Positions 11,311-22,135 of a stretch of 64,000 nucleotides of DNA are shown here, one piece after another. Below the pieces are notes generated by a model that was not told the DNA's origin, did not search any database, and saw only the letters and a list, made by a program, of their open reading frames with translations. The stretch covers positions 189,501 to 253,500 of the forward strand of contig NW_027195229.1 of assembly GCF_038502225.1 (NCBI RefSeq), given 5' to 3'. A program made the translations under genes and the position numbers. The stretch's first letter is position 1, and every line of letters starts with the position of its first letter. This stretch comes from Cherax quadricarinatus (taxonomy: Eukaryota; Arthropoda; Malacostraca; Decapoda; Parastacidae).

Positions 11311-13910
11311 AGGGTTAGCCCCGACTGTTGCCATTCTTCTAGAGTCCCAGCAAGAAGCAGAGGATTTAGAGGACTGCTCCAAAGGAATAGAAGTCCGTCT
11401 TAGAAACACTCAAGTTCTACAATCCCTGGACGATTTTTTAAAAGGTCTGGCCTGTGACCGAGCCAAAGAAGTGAAAAATGTGATTTTGAAGTACCCATCA
11501 TTGTTTGGCGATATACATAAGCGTTGCACGTTGGGGACACACGACGTGGATGTCCAAGGAGCTGCACCCATCAAGCAGTCCCCTTATCGCTTAAGCCCTA
11601 TTAAACACCAAGCTCTAAAGGAGGAAATCGACTTTTTGCTGACCCATGGACTAAATGAACGAAGCAAAAGCCCATGGGCCTCACCTTGTGTGTTAGTCCC
11701 AAAGTCAGATGGAACCTATCGTATGTGTACGGATTATAGAAAGGTGAATTCCGTCACAGTTCCTGATGGTTACCCTTTGCCTAGGGTAGATGATTTAATC
11801 GATACGGTTGCCGGAGCAAGTATGTGAGCCAGCTGGACTTACTGCGAGGCTACTATCAAGTGCCCCTGACAGACCGAGCTCAGGACATATCAGCGTTTAC
11901 AGTGCATGGAGGCTTGTTCAACTACAGTTGGTTACCCCATTCCGTTTGTGCAACGCAGCATCTACGTTCCAGCGACTTATGAATAACCTTACTTATAACC
12001 TTGAGGGGGTTGAAGCCTACCTCGACGACCTAGTAGTCTTTAGTGACGAGTGGAGTTCACATTTAGTCCGTCTGGAGGCTCTTTTTAAGAAATTAGATGC
12101 TTATAATTTTACCATCAATTTAGCCAAATGCAAATTTGGACAAGCAATGATTAAGCATTTGGGCTTCAATATAGGTCAGGGGAAGGTGGCACCTATCAGT
12201 GCAAAAGTGAGAGCCATTGCAGACTTTCCTATACCAAGAGACAGAAAAGGGGTGCAGAGATTTTTGGGAATGGCTGGGTATTATAGACGATTCTGCCCTA
12301 ACTTTTCACACATAGCCGCCCCCCCTTTTCGCGCTAACTAGTTCTAGAATTAAATTTGCTTGGTCTGAGGAATGTAATATGGCTTTTCATAGGTTAAAGC
12401 GATTATTGAACTCCTCTCCAGTATTGAAAAGCCCTGATTTTAACTTTCCCTTCCTGTTACATACAGATGCCAGCAGTTATGCTGTTGGATCAGTACTACT
12501 GCAGTCCTCCCCCTCCTTTGATATTCTACATCCGATATGTTGTTATTCCTCCACCTTAAAGCCACACCAAAAGAATTATGCAACCGTAGAAAAAGAAGCT
12601 CTAGCCCTGGTTATCTCTCTCGAGCATTTTGAAGTTTACTTGGGAACATCACCTCATCAGATTACAGTATACTCAGATCACAACCCTTTGACATTCATTA
12701 ATACCATGAAGGCTAAGAATGCCAGAAAACAGAGGTGGGCCCTTAGAATTCAACCTTTTTCTATTAACCCTTTCAGGGTCCAAGGCCCAAATCTGGAGTC
12801 ACGCACCAGTGTCCAAGAATTTTAAAAAAAAAAAATTTTTATTTTTTCTTATGAAATCGTAGAGAATCTTTTTGTGAAGGTAATAAAACAAAAAGTACGA
12901 AATTTGGTGGAAAATTTACGAAATTATGCTCTCGCGAATTTTGATGTGTCAGCGATATTTACGAATCGGCGATTTTGCCGACTTTGACTCCCATTTTAGG
13001 CCAATTACATCATTCCAATCAACCAAATTCTTAGCTATTTCACTAGTATTACTTCTATTCTATCGATTGAGCACAAGAAATCGCCAAGTCAACTGTTTCA
13101 ACTACAAAATAAAGTGATCGGAAATTGTTAATTTGGCCAATTTAACACAAAGCTCAAAATATTCCAATTTCAAAATAGGCTCCAGAATAAACAATGTAGG
13201 TATTCCTGGAACTAAACTAACATTTCCTCTGTTCATTAGTTACATTTTGAGGCTTTACAAATAAATTCCATTTTGATTTTTTATTCACATAATGAATTTT
13301 TATTCACACCAAAAAATAGAAGATTTACCGTTATGCAATACTGTAATAATTGTATAAATATCATCACCATATTTGTGAATGTATATTAGACCCACCAGCT
13401 GACGTGTATTAGACGTGTGAGGTCGTTTGTTTACTCTTGAATATCGGCAAAAATTTAACATTTCTGCTACTTTGAGCTCAGTTTCAAGCCATTTCCAGTG
13501 CTAAAACCAATCAAAATCATCTCTATTTCTGTAATATGTCTTCCATTCTATCAAATGAGACCAAGAAATCGCAAATACAACTATAAAAAACATACGAAAA
13601 AACACTGCAAAGTTGCTGTTTTAATCGAAAAATCATGATTTCATTTTTTTTCTCTCATTATACACAGTGTGCTGCAGGATCTGTTTTATGTGGTGCACAC
13701 ATACCACATAGATGTATTCTCTCATATCTAGGCCCAAATGTACCACTCACAGTTTATCTGAGTGAGCTGAGCTCATGGCGTAGATCTACGGTTTGGACCC
13801 TGAACGTAAAGCCGTAGATCTACGGGACGGACCCTGAAAGGGTTAAAATCCTACACATATAGGGCAAACATAATGTAATTGCGGATGCTTTGTCCTGCCC
13901 TTAAACCAGT
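11311..13910 (+). pseudogene. Gypsy-2 reverse transcriptase and RNase H, interrupted
   Basis: A linker leads into RT: SPWASPCVLVPKSDG and CTDYRKVNSVTV at about 11670-11760, then DLLRGYYQVPL near 11837, and the palm motif AYLDDLVVFSDE at 12016-12051. RNase H follows with LHTDASSYAVGS near 12460 and VYSDHNPLTF near 12670. Frameshifts occur at about 11820 and 11935, and at a C run near 12325 where one extra C shifts the frame. The MITE at 12768-13842 splits RNase H. Beyond it, HNVIADALS at about 13869-13895 completes the domain, preceded by a TAG. Confidence 0.9.
12768..13842 (-). mobile_element. piggyBac MITE inside gypsy-2 RNase H
   Basis: Termini CCCTTTCAGGGTC and GACCCTGAAAGGG are flanked by TTAA at 12764-12767 and 13843-13846. 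Removing it with one TTAA rejoins the RNase H frame before HNVIADALS. It belongs to the roughly 1.05-kb family also seen at 34539, 40219, 42638 and 48838. No transposase is encoded. Confidence 0.92.
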
Positions 13911-14286
13911 TGCACCAATATGCCCCTGTTCTAACTTATGCCTAATATTTCCTTTTTTGCCTACAGTTAGGTGAATGAGTGGTACTGTTTACAGTTTAGT
14001 TATGGAGGATGAAGCTTGGAGACCAGTTGCTGTGTCCTTACATTTTACTTGAGAGACAGCATTCGTGTCACCCAAGGCCAAGAGAGAACCCAATTCTGTT
14101 GAGGCAGATGTCTGTCGTCTCAACAATATCCTCCTTGAATACCTTCAGAACACATGAAGATTGTCTGGGACGAATTGGCGGTGAAATGTATATCAGTCTT
14201 GCTGTATGGGTATTTCAGTTTTTCTACTGAATCTAAAAGATTCAGGATTATTTTTGTCCTATTGTCAGTGCGACATTTGGTTGTGT
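13911..14286 (+). other. Gypsy-2 3' untranslated region
   Basis: Between the end of RNase H and the polypurine tract there is no supported coding sequence. Short frames at 14009-14230 show no recognisable motif. An extra 3' gene such as env is not seen. Confidence 0.6.
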
Positions 14287-14294
14287 GGAGGGGA
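14287..14294 (+). other. Polypurine tract of gypsy-2
   Basis: GGAGGGGA lies directly before the TG of the 3' LTR, where the plus-strand primer is expected. Confidence 0.8.
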
Positions 14295-15274
14295 TGTTAC
14301 ACCTTTTTGTTCATTTTGTTCGTTTTCTTCTTATTATCACAATGGTATACTATTACATGTTATTTTTGCTATTTCACTTAATATTATATTCAGGAGTAAT
14401 TCCATTAGTAGCTAAAATGGATTTACTCGACTTTATAATATTATCTGGTCGTATTACTTAGCTTTGTATTTAGGTAGGTCATTTAATTAGTGTCAACTGC
14501 TTGTGACCTGGCCAAGCATCAGTAGGTGTTTTGAGCTGCTCGACCCCTGCTCCAACAGAGGCAAAGTGGGCTGGTAAAGCCTCACAGAGTTCAGTTCTTA
14601 CCTTCCTCACCTCTCGTGAGGGAAGCTCCCTGATTCCTGGATTTAAACTTCTGGTCCCATATGAGGTTCCCTAGTGACCCTCCAGTACCTCGGACGGTAT
14701 CTGCCAGAAACGTCTCGGACGAAGTGTGTGTTGCTGTTTTGGAGACGCTGGTGATTGTCCCTAGCTCTGCTAGGAGTGAATTTAAGCAGTATTGGTTCAA
14801 AGAGGACGGTGAAAAAGTCATGGGAGACAGACTCGCCTCAAAATTCCTTTAAGTGTAAAATATTCCTAATCTCACTTAGTATATTATGAAAGTTGAATAA
14901 GAGTGAATTATTATTGAAGTGTTACGTCTTCTGTCTCATTTGGATTGAGTTAAGTAAAGTGTTATTATGTGAAGAGAAGGTGTTATGATACTAGAGCCGT
15001 TCAGTACTATAATCAAGATAATACTGTGTATTATCTTTTAAGTGAACTTAAGTGTAAATTTCATGAGTACTCTGTTTTATGGTGCGACCTTTTTAAAGTT
15101 AATATAAAACCCTTCTATGGTTTATTAAGAAACTTAATAAAAAACCGGAAAGAAACATTGTGATTGTTTACTACTGAACCCTTGAATGATTTAATCTAGA
15201 ACAGGATATTCAATCCTGTTTATTTGTTGCAAGAAAGGGCTAAACAGGCTTAAGTAGTGGCCCTGTATGCAACA
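14295..15274 (+). repeat. Gypsy-2 3' LTR
   Basis: It begins TGTTACACC and ends GCAACA, and is a direct repeat of 6778-7754. It is followed by AACCA at 15275-15279, the second copy of the target duplication, after which hAT sequence resumes. Confidence 0.94.
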
Positions 15275-15402
15275 AACCACAACAGCACTATTATTCCCTT
15301 TATAAATCATTGACCATTATTTTTATCACTGCATCATGCATAAGACTATCAAATCATATAAACTCAAGAAAGTAAAGAATTGTTTATATTCACAGGCACT
15401 TC

Positions 15403-16546
15403 TTAAATAAACTTTTTTCTGGATTTCATATTGTCAAAATCATCAATTATATTCTGAAAATCAATATTTCTTGTTAGATCAGACTCAGTGGTCAACAAGG
15501 CTAGGTTACACAATTTGTCTTGGCTCATTGTTGAACGGAGCTGGTTTTTCACTCTTTTCAAAACAGAAAATGAACTTTCTCCTTCACAGTTAGTAGCTGG
15601 AAGTGTTAGGTAAAGGCAATACACTATGTCAACATTATGGAAGGTTTCTGAGATAACTGCATTTCTTAAATGTTTCAAAGCAGCTGAGGGTGCACATTTT
15701 TCAGGTGGAGCTTTAACCTGATTCATATTCCCAGAAAAATGAACTATTTCTTCAACAAATGTGTCCTGAACATCTGCTGAAAGGTGTTGTTGCAACTTTA
15801 ATGCAGCTTCTCTCAATTCTGCATCTGGCATAGTAGTAATTTTGAACAGAAATCCAAACTTGTCATTGAGATTCTGGTAGATTTCTTTTCTTTTCACCAA
15901 TTCTGTAATCAGTGAATCCAGAATGACGAAGTATGTACCTGTCTTACATTTCTGCCTTGGTAGCAACACAATTTCACTGTCTGGCTCTTCAAAATTGCGT
16001 TTCCTCTTCCTTGACCGCTGATGATCAGCCCGGTAACTGTAGTCTTTCACCAGCAGTTTAGTTTTCTCTTCAAACATTTCAAAAGCTTCATCATTGCGAA
16101 GTGAGCTTACAAATTCCACTAAGCCTGCATAGAGGTTAGCACAAGTAGCCATTTCAATTTTAATTTTCTGAAGTGTCTTTTTCGTGGCATTTAACCGTTC
16201 CAGTATACAGTCCCGAAGCACACAGAGTAAGGCCAATTCAAAATCTTCCAATTTTGATGCTAAGCTGGCTGCTTCGCTTCTTGTAGTTGCTGTCTGGTCT
16301 TCATCCTCTGCTATTTGGATCAAAGCAGAACGTATTTCAGCAAAGCTGTCTTTCAAAGCATGTGTTGCATCATGCTGCACTGACCACCTTCTTGTTGATA
16401 ATGATTTGATGACATCTCCATGAATGGTTGACTTGAGTATACTCCACCGATGCGTTGAAGCAGAGAAAAAATTAAAGAGTGCTTGTAAAAGTCCAAAAAA
16501 TGAAACTGCAGCGACACTACACTCCGCAGCACATGACCCAACAAGA
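15403..16546 (-). pseudogene. hAT transposase, C-terminal half
   Basis: The minus-strand frame is open from the piggyBac-2 junction to the stop near 15403. It begins with LVGSCAAECSVAAVSFFG and STHRWSILK, typical of ZMYM1-like hAT transposases. It ends with the hAT dimerisation region (YLTLPATNCEGESSFSVL, LALLTTESDL). The helical middle contains a lysine-arginine patch, RSRKRKRNFEEP. The N-terminal half lies beyond piggyBac-2 at 18402-19726. Before that insertion the two halves met at the conserved motif CSAHSLN-LVGS. Confidence 0.92.
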
Positions 16547-16766
16547 TTAACCCTTTGAGGGTTTTGGTCGTACTAGTACGTCTTACGCGTAGGGGTTTTT
16601 GTCGTACTAGTACGCATAAATTCTAGCGGCCTCAAATCTCGCAGGAAAAGGCTGATAAGCCTAGATGTGAGAGAATGGGTCTGTGTGGTGGGTGTGCGCA
16701 GCAGGAAAAAAATCTGGGACCCAGTGGTGCATTGTGGGAATGCCATCATAGTACACAATTTCCACC

Positions 16767-17338
16767 GTGCCCTGCGGTAAGAGGTTCCTCACTCCTCGGC
16801 GAATTGGGACACTTTTGTTCCCCAGTGACAGTTCTAATACAGGTGGAAGTGACAGTGAAGATGAGTTTCAAGGTTCTGGTGAGGTTTTGACCGAAACTAA
16901 TGACCATAATATGGGTAATAGTGAGGAAAACCCAGACAACCCACAGCCTTCCACCTCTGGTGCTGGGCCATCGTTCAATTGTACCAGAATCAAAGAGGAA
17001 ACTCCTATTTTCCAAAATCCCAGACTCAGATGTGAGCATTGGTGATGATAGTGATAGTGATTATGAACTACAAGCTCTTCAAACTTGTTCCAAGAATGGA
17101 GGAGGAGGAGGAGGCAGAGGAGGAGGAGGCAGAGGAGGAGGAGGCAAGAGGAGAAGGAGGCAAGAGGAGGAGGAGGCAGAGGAGGAGGAGGAGGAGGAGG
17201 AGGAGGAGGAAGAAGAAGAGGAGGAGGAGGAGGAAGAAGAGGAGGAGGAGGAGGAAGAAGAGGAGGAGGAGGAGGAGGAGGAGGAGGAGGAGGAGGAGGA
17301 AGAGGAGGAGGAGGAGGAGGAAGAAGAAGAATACGTAA
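16767..17338 (+). pseudogene. piggyBac-2 transposase N-terminal remnant
   Basis: A short acidic region (DSSNTGGSDSEDEFQGS) and a serine/proline linker (NPDNPQPSTSGAGPS) are followed, after a frameshift near 16985, by KIPDSDVSIGDDSDSDYEL. Acidic N-termini of this kind precede the DDD domain in PGBD-type transposases. The frame then runs into GGA repeats that would read as poly-Gly, poly-Arg or poly-Glu. No ATG is certain. No catalytic domain follows. Confidence 0.65.
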
Positions 17339-17455
17339 TGATAACAATAATACATAATAATAATACATAATAATAATAATACATAATAATAATAATACAT
17401 AATAATAATAATACATAATAATAATAATAGGTAATAATAATAATATGTAATAATA
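17095..17455 (+). repeat. (GGA)n/(GAA)n then (AAT)n microsatellite
   Basis: A strongly purine-asymmetric GGA/GAA array (17095-17330) is followed by AATAATACAT-type repeats to about 17455. Long frames on both strands here (poly-Glu, poly-Ser, poly-Pro) are artefacts of the repeat. Confidence 0.95.
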
Positions 17456-18401
17456 AATGTTCACCCATGACAGTAACAAGATAAGGGGAGATAACATCTG
17501 ATAAGTGCTGACGTTTGATGAGGGTAAATGAGGGTAGAGCTGATGCCAAAAGATGAGATGAACATCGCCCTCCCTTTGTTTTTGCTGGTATACTAACATT
17601 TCTGTCTGTCTATTTGCCTGTCTGTCAAGCTCCCTGTCTATCCATCTAGCTCTCTGTCTCAGAGAGCCACAAGACTGCGTCATCACTTTTACTCACATCT
17701 TCAAGCAGAGTATAGCACTTTGTCTGGGTTTCTTGGGTTATCCTAGGTAATTTATACTATGTATACTTGTATTTATGTGTACCTGTGAGACAGAGATAGA
17801 CAGACAGATAGAAAGAGAGAGACAGATTGAAAGAGATAGAATGAGGGAGAAAGATAAAACACCATTGTGTATGACACCATGTTTCAGAGTTCCACAAGCT
17901 GCAGAACTAATAGGAATATGTTCAGTGACTGTATATTGGTATATATATAATAGAACAATAATAATAAACAATGTTTTGTATTGTTTGTTTTTGTAAACAA
18001 GTTTTGTAAACAATATATTGATAATTATGTTTGTGTGCTTATTGTGTTGTATACAACGAGTGTATATATGTACATTGCACCTTACTTTGGTCTCATAGGC
18101 CACATAAGTTATGTGAAAAAATAAAATAGTGAAAAAAACAACAAACCTTCAAATACAAGTAAACTAAAGTTTACCGGGTGAGCGGCAGTCGCCGCTGTTG
18201 CCATACACGGCTCATTTTCTGCAAACTTCATGCATCCATATCTCCGTAAGTATTGATGTTAAATTTTTTTTGTTTATCCTATAATGTTTAGAAAAAAAAA
18301 CTCTATTTTTTCAAAAGAAAAAATAATTTTTTTTTTTTTTGAAATTTGGCCGACCCTGAGAACGAGTTTCGGAGAGGGCCTGTCGACCCTCAAAGGGTTA
18401 A

Positions 18402-19726
18402 GAGAATGTGCTGAGCAGGGCACATATTCAGCAAGTGGGTTGATTTGCTTGATACGGGCTTGCAATCCATTATATTTACCCGACATGTTACGTACTTGCA
18501 TTGTCGTAGCTCTGGCCACGGCAATCCATAATAGAGAGATCATGTTCAAGCAGAGTATCCAGTACTACATTCATTATTGTTTCTCCATCATGGCCTGAAA
18601 GAGGAATGAATTTTATAAAGCGCTCTACAGGCTTACCACTGGAGTCGACAAAGCGAACAATGAATGTCAATTGATCTGTATGTGAAATATCTGGTGTTGA
18701 ATCTACACTTATTGCAAAGTATTTTGCAGTTTTCACAGCTGCTATGATGTTATTGAGGACCTTCTTAGTCATCAGTTCAATAAATTCATTGCATATAGTA
18801 GATGACATGTAAGATACAGTGCCTCTTCCTGCATTCCCAAGGCGTGACACATGATTTGCTAAGAATGGATCGAATTGTGCTAACAGTTCTATGATCCCTA
18901 GGAAATTACCATTTTTTCCGAACCAAAAACCTCATTTTCTCCACGGAAAGCAAGTCCTCTTAGAGCTAAGAATTTTACAACAGCAACAACTCTTTCTAGA
19001 ACTTTTCTCCAATAAGTGCGCTCTTTTTCAGTTTGATTTTCCAAATGAGAATCCAATAAGCCTTTTTTTCTGTGCACGAAATACACTGGCTAAAATGCAG
19101 CTCCTGTGAGTGGTGCTGTTTTCATGTTCCTCGAAACGCTTGGAATTTTTCCAGTCATTGAACCCCTGTGTGAAGGTATTTTCTTTGGTAGAAAATAGCT
19201 TGCATGCTGAACAGTACACTTTTCCTGAGCTTTCAGAGTATACCATCCATGATCTTTTCACAGTTTCTGAATTTGTAAGCTTCCTATAAAACATAGATGA
19301 CTTTAAACAACAATGACTTCCATCATCATAAATCCTTGCTGATTTCCTAAAGTCAATGTTCAGAGTTTGACTGAAGTTTTCTGCAATGAAAGCATTACGT
19401 AGAGAATCTGGGATTACATTTGGCCATGAGGCAGGATCTTTTAAGACAAATCCTGTGGATGAAATGTCCATTGAGTCATTGAGAGGAGACACAAAAGAAG
19501 TAGATGCTGGCTGAGAAATAATGGAGGGAGGGCTTCCTGTATGATCTGACGTATCTGCAGATTCAACTGTACTGGTAACATCAGAAACTGTTTTCGTGAG
19601 CGTGTCTGTGATCTTTCTGCAGCTTCCTACATCTTTCTTTTTCTGTTCTTCTTCTTGAATTTTCTTCTTTCTTTTCTGTGACCCACTCGCATAAGAACGT
19701 CCAACATCACGTTCACGAGATGCCAT
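18402..19726 (-). pseudogene. hAT transposase, N-terminal half (TTF and DUF4371)
   Basis: The start is the ATG at 19726 (MASRERDVGRSYASGSQKRK). A TTF-type zinc finger reads VYCSACKLFS...HRSC, with W and H residues in the usual order. After a one-base slip near 19065 comes YWRKVLERVVAVVKFLA and RGLAFRGENEVFG. A second slip near 18913 leads to AQFDPFL-type sequence and NEFIELM. DUF4371 follows with YFAISVDSTPDISHTDQLTF. A 4-bp insertion (ACGT) near 18495 breaks the frame at YDNAS before NMSGKYNGLQAR. The segment ends at CSAHSLN, where piggyBac-2 begins. Confidence 0.9.
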
Positions 19727-19801
19727 AATGAGGATGTATCACTGTCTGTAATCATGCAAATACAAATTTTCCATTATCAATTATTATTAATTTTTTAATT
19801 A

Positions 19802-22133
19802 CAGTGGACCCCCACATAGCGACCTTAATCCGTGCAAGAGGGCTGGCTGTTATGCGAAATGTTCGGTATGCGAATGAATTTTCCCCATAAGAAATAATGG
19901 AAATCAAATTAATCCGTGCAAGACACCCAAAAGTATGAAAAAAAAAATTTTTACCACATGAAATGTTAATTTTAATACACACAAACTGAAAAAGGCATGC
20001 ACAATTACATGACACTTACTTTTATTGAAGATCTGGTGATGATTGATGGGATGGGAGGAGGGGAGAGAGAGTGTTAGTGTTTAGAAGGGGAATCCCCTTC
20101 CATTAAGACTTGAGGTGTCGAGTCCTTTTCTGGGGTTACTTCCCTTCTTCTTTTAATGCCACTAGGACCAGCTTCAGAGTCACTGGACTTCTTTCGCACA
20201 ACATATCTGTCCATAGTGGCCTGTACCTCTCGTTCCTTTATGATTTGTCTAAAGTGGTTCACAACATTGTCATTGTAACAGTCACCAGCACGGCTTGCAA
20301 TAGCTGTGTGAGGGTGATTTTCATCAAAAAAGGTTTGCACTTCAAGCCATTTTGCACACATTTCCTTAATCTTTGTAGTAGGCAATTCCTTCAATTTCTC
20401 TCTCCCCTCCTTTGAACCAGTTTCCCCAGGTCTGGCCTCTTGCTCTTGAAGTTGATCTATCAGCTCATCAGTGGTTAGTTCTTCATTGTCCTCCTCCACC
20501 AACTCTTCCACATCCTCCCCACTAACCTCCAACCCCAAGGACTTCCCCAATGCCACAATTGATTCCTCAACTGGTATACTCCTCTCAGGGTTAGCCTCAA
20601 ACCCTTCAAAATCCCTTTTGTCTACACATTCTGGCCACAGTTTCTTCCAAGCAGAGTTCAAGGTCTTCTTAGTCACTCCCTCCCAAGCCTTACCTATAAG
20701 GTTTATATAATTGAGGATATTAAAGTGATCTCTCCAAAACTCTCTTAGAGTCAGTTGAGTTTCTGAGGTCACTACAAAGCACCTTTCAAACAGAGCTTTT
20801 GTGTACAGTTTTTTGAAGTTTGCAATAACCTGCTGGTCCATGGGCTGCAGGAGAGGAGTGGTATTAGGAGGCAAAAACTTCACCTTAATGAAGCTCATGT
20901 CCCCATAAAGTCGCTCTGCCACGTCTGTAGGATGACCAGGGGCATTGTCTAACACCAGGAGGCACTTAAGTTCTAATTTCTTTTCAGTTAGGTAATCTTT
21001 GACATTGGGGGCAAATGCATGGTGTAACCAGTTATAGAAAAAGTCCCTAGTGACCCATGCCTTACTGTTTGATCTCCACAGCACACACAAATTATCCTTG
21101 AGGACATTCTTTTGCCTGAACGCTCTGGGAGTTTCAGAGTGATACACTAATAAAGGCTTAACTTTGCAATCACCACTAGCATTGGAACACATCAACAAAG
21201 TAAGCCTGTCTTTCATAGGCTTATGTCCTGGGAGTGCCTTTTCTTCCTGAGTAATGTAGGTCCTGCTTGGCATTTTCTTCCAAAACAGGCCTGTTTCATC
21301 ACAGTTAAACACTTGTTCAGGTTTCAGTCCTTCAGTTTCTATGTACTCCTTGAATTCCTGCACATATTTTTCAGCCGCTTTGTGGTCCGAACTGGCAGCC
21401 TCACCATGCCGTATCACACTATGTATGCCACTACGCTTCTTAAATCTCTCAAACCAACCTTTGCTGGCCTTAAATTCACTCACATCATCACTAGTTGCAG
21501 GCCTTTTTTTAATTTAATCCTCATGCAACTTCCTAGCCTTTTCGCTTATGATAGCTTGAGAAACGCTATCTCCTGCTAGCTGTTTTTCATTTATCCACAC
21601 CAATAAGAGTTTCTCAACATCTTCCATCACTTGCGATCTCTGTTTCGAAAACACAGTTAAACCTTTGGCAAGGACAGCTTCCTTGATTGCCTTTCTGTTG
21701 CCCACAATAGTAGAGATGGTTGATTTGGGTTTCTTGTACAACCTGACCAGGTCGGTGATACGCACTCCACTTTCATACTTATCAATGATCTCTTTCTTCA
21801 TCTCTATTGGAATTCTAACCCTTATTGCTGTAGGGTTGGAACTGAAGCTTTCTTGGGGCCCATGGTCACTTATTTTCCAGAAACAGCACCGAAAACACTG
21901 TAATAATACGAAATATTCCGATTGTATGCTTGAATGTTACCGCGGAGGCTGGCTGGTAAACAATGCCACCGGCGGAACATATGAGGCTGGCTCAGGCCGC
22001 ACATTGGATGCGTCTCGGACGAAGGGCGCTGAGCGGGTTTTTGGGCGGTATGCGAGGCAAAATTTTAGCGATCAAAGCGTCCGGTATGCGGATTGTCCGT
22101 TATGCAAGGCGTCCGGTATGCGGGGGTCCACTG
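19802..22133 (-). mobile_element. Tigger-2, full-length pogo/Tigger element
   Basis: The terminal inverted repeats start CAGTGGACCCCC and end GGGGGTCCACTG. TA flanks both sides (19800-19801, 22134-22135). Length is 2332 bp. It is close to Tigger-1 across the transposase and both non-coding ends. It interrupts the 5' non-coding part of the hAT. Confidence 0.95.
20074..21863 (-). pseudogene. Tigger-2 transposase with one nonsense and one frameshift
   Basis: It is the same protein as the Tigger-1 transposase, with all DDE motifs present. The ATG at 21863 is followed by a one-base deletion near 21841-21846 (ACTAGAAG in copy 1, ACTGAAG here). A TTA-to-TAA change at 21514-21516 creates a stop in the motif ED-L-IKK. 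The rest of the frame is open to the stop at 20074. It was probably inactivated after insertion. Confidence 0.93.
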
Positions 22134-22135
22134 TA

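Larger units (their letters stand above)
6778..15274 (+). mobile_element. Gypsy-2, complete LTR retrotransposon with integrase before RT
   Basis: Two LTRs (6778-7754 and 14295-15274) are flanked by the same 5-bp duplication AACCA (6773-6777 and 15275-15279). Internally the order is primer-binding site, gag, protease, integrase, RT, RNase H, polypurine tract. The protein motifs are Ty3/gypsy-like, but integrase lies upstream of RT, as in copia elements and in the Gmr1-type gypsy group. A 1075-bp MITE interrupts RNase H. By eye the LTRs differ by about a dozen substitutions and a few indels over 980 bp, so the insertion is fairly recent. The coding region nevertheless carries several frameshifts. 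Confidence 0.93.
16551..18397 (+). mobile_element. piggyBac-2 inside the hAT transposase
   Basis: Termini CCCTTTGAGGG and CCCTCAAAGGG are flanked by TTAA at 16547-16550 and 18398-18401. The subterminal DNA repeats GTACTAGTAC palindromes. The interior keeps only the transposase N-terminus, then microsatellite, then a paired TCTGTC/GACAGA foldback region (17600-17830), which is also present in piggyBac-3. The catalytic domain is absent, so it is non-autonomous. Confidence 0.9.

Noticed and set aside
16868..17686. Poly-Pro/Leu frame on the minus strand
   Set aside because: It is the complement of the GGA/AAT microsatellite in piggyBac-2.
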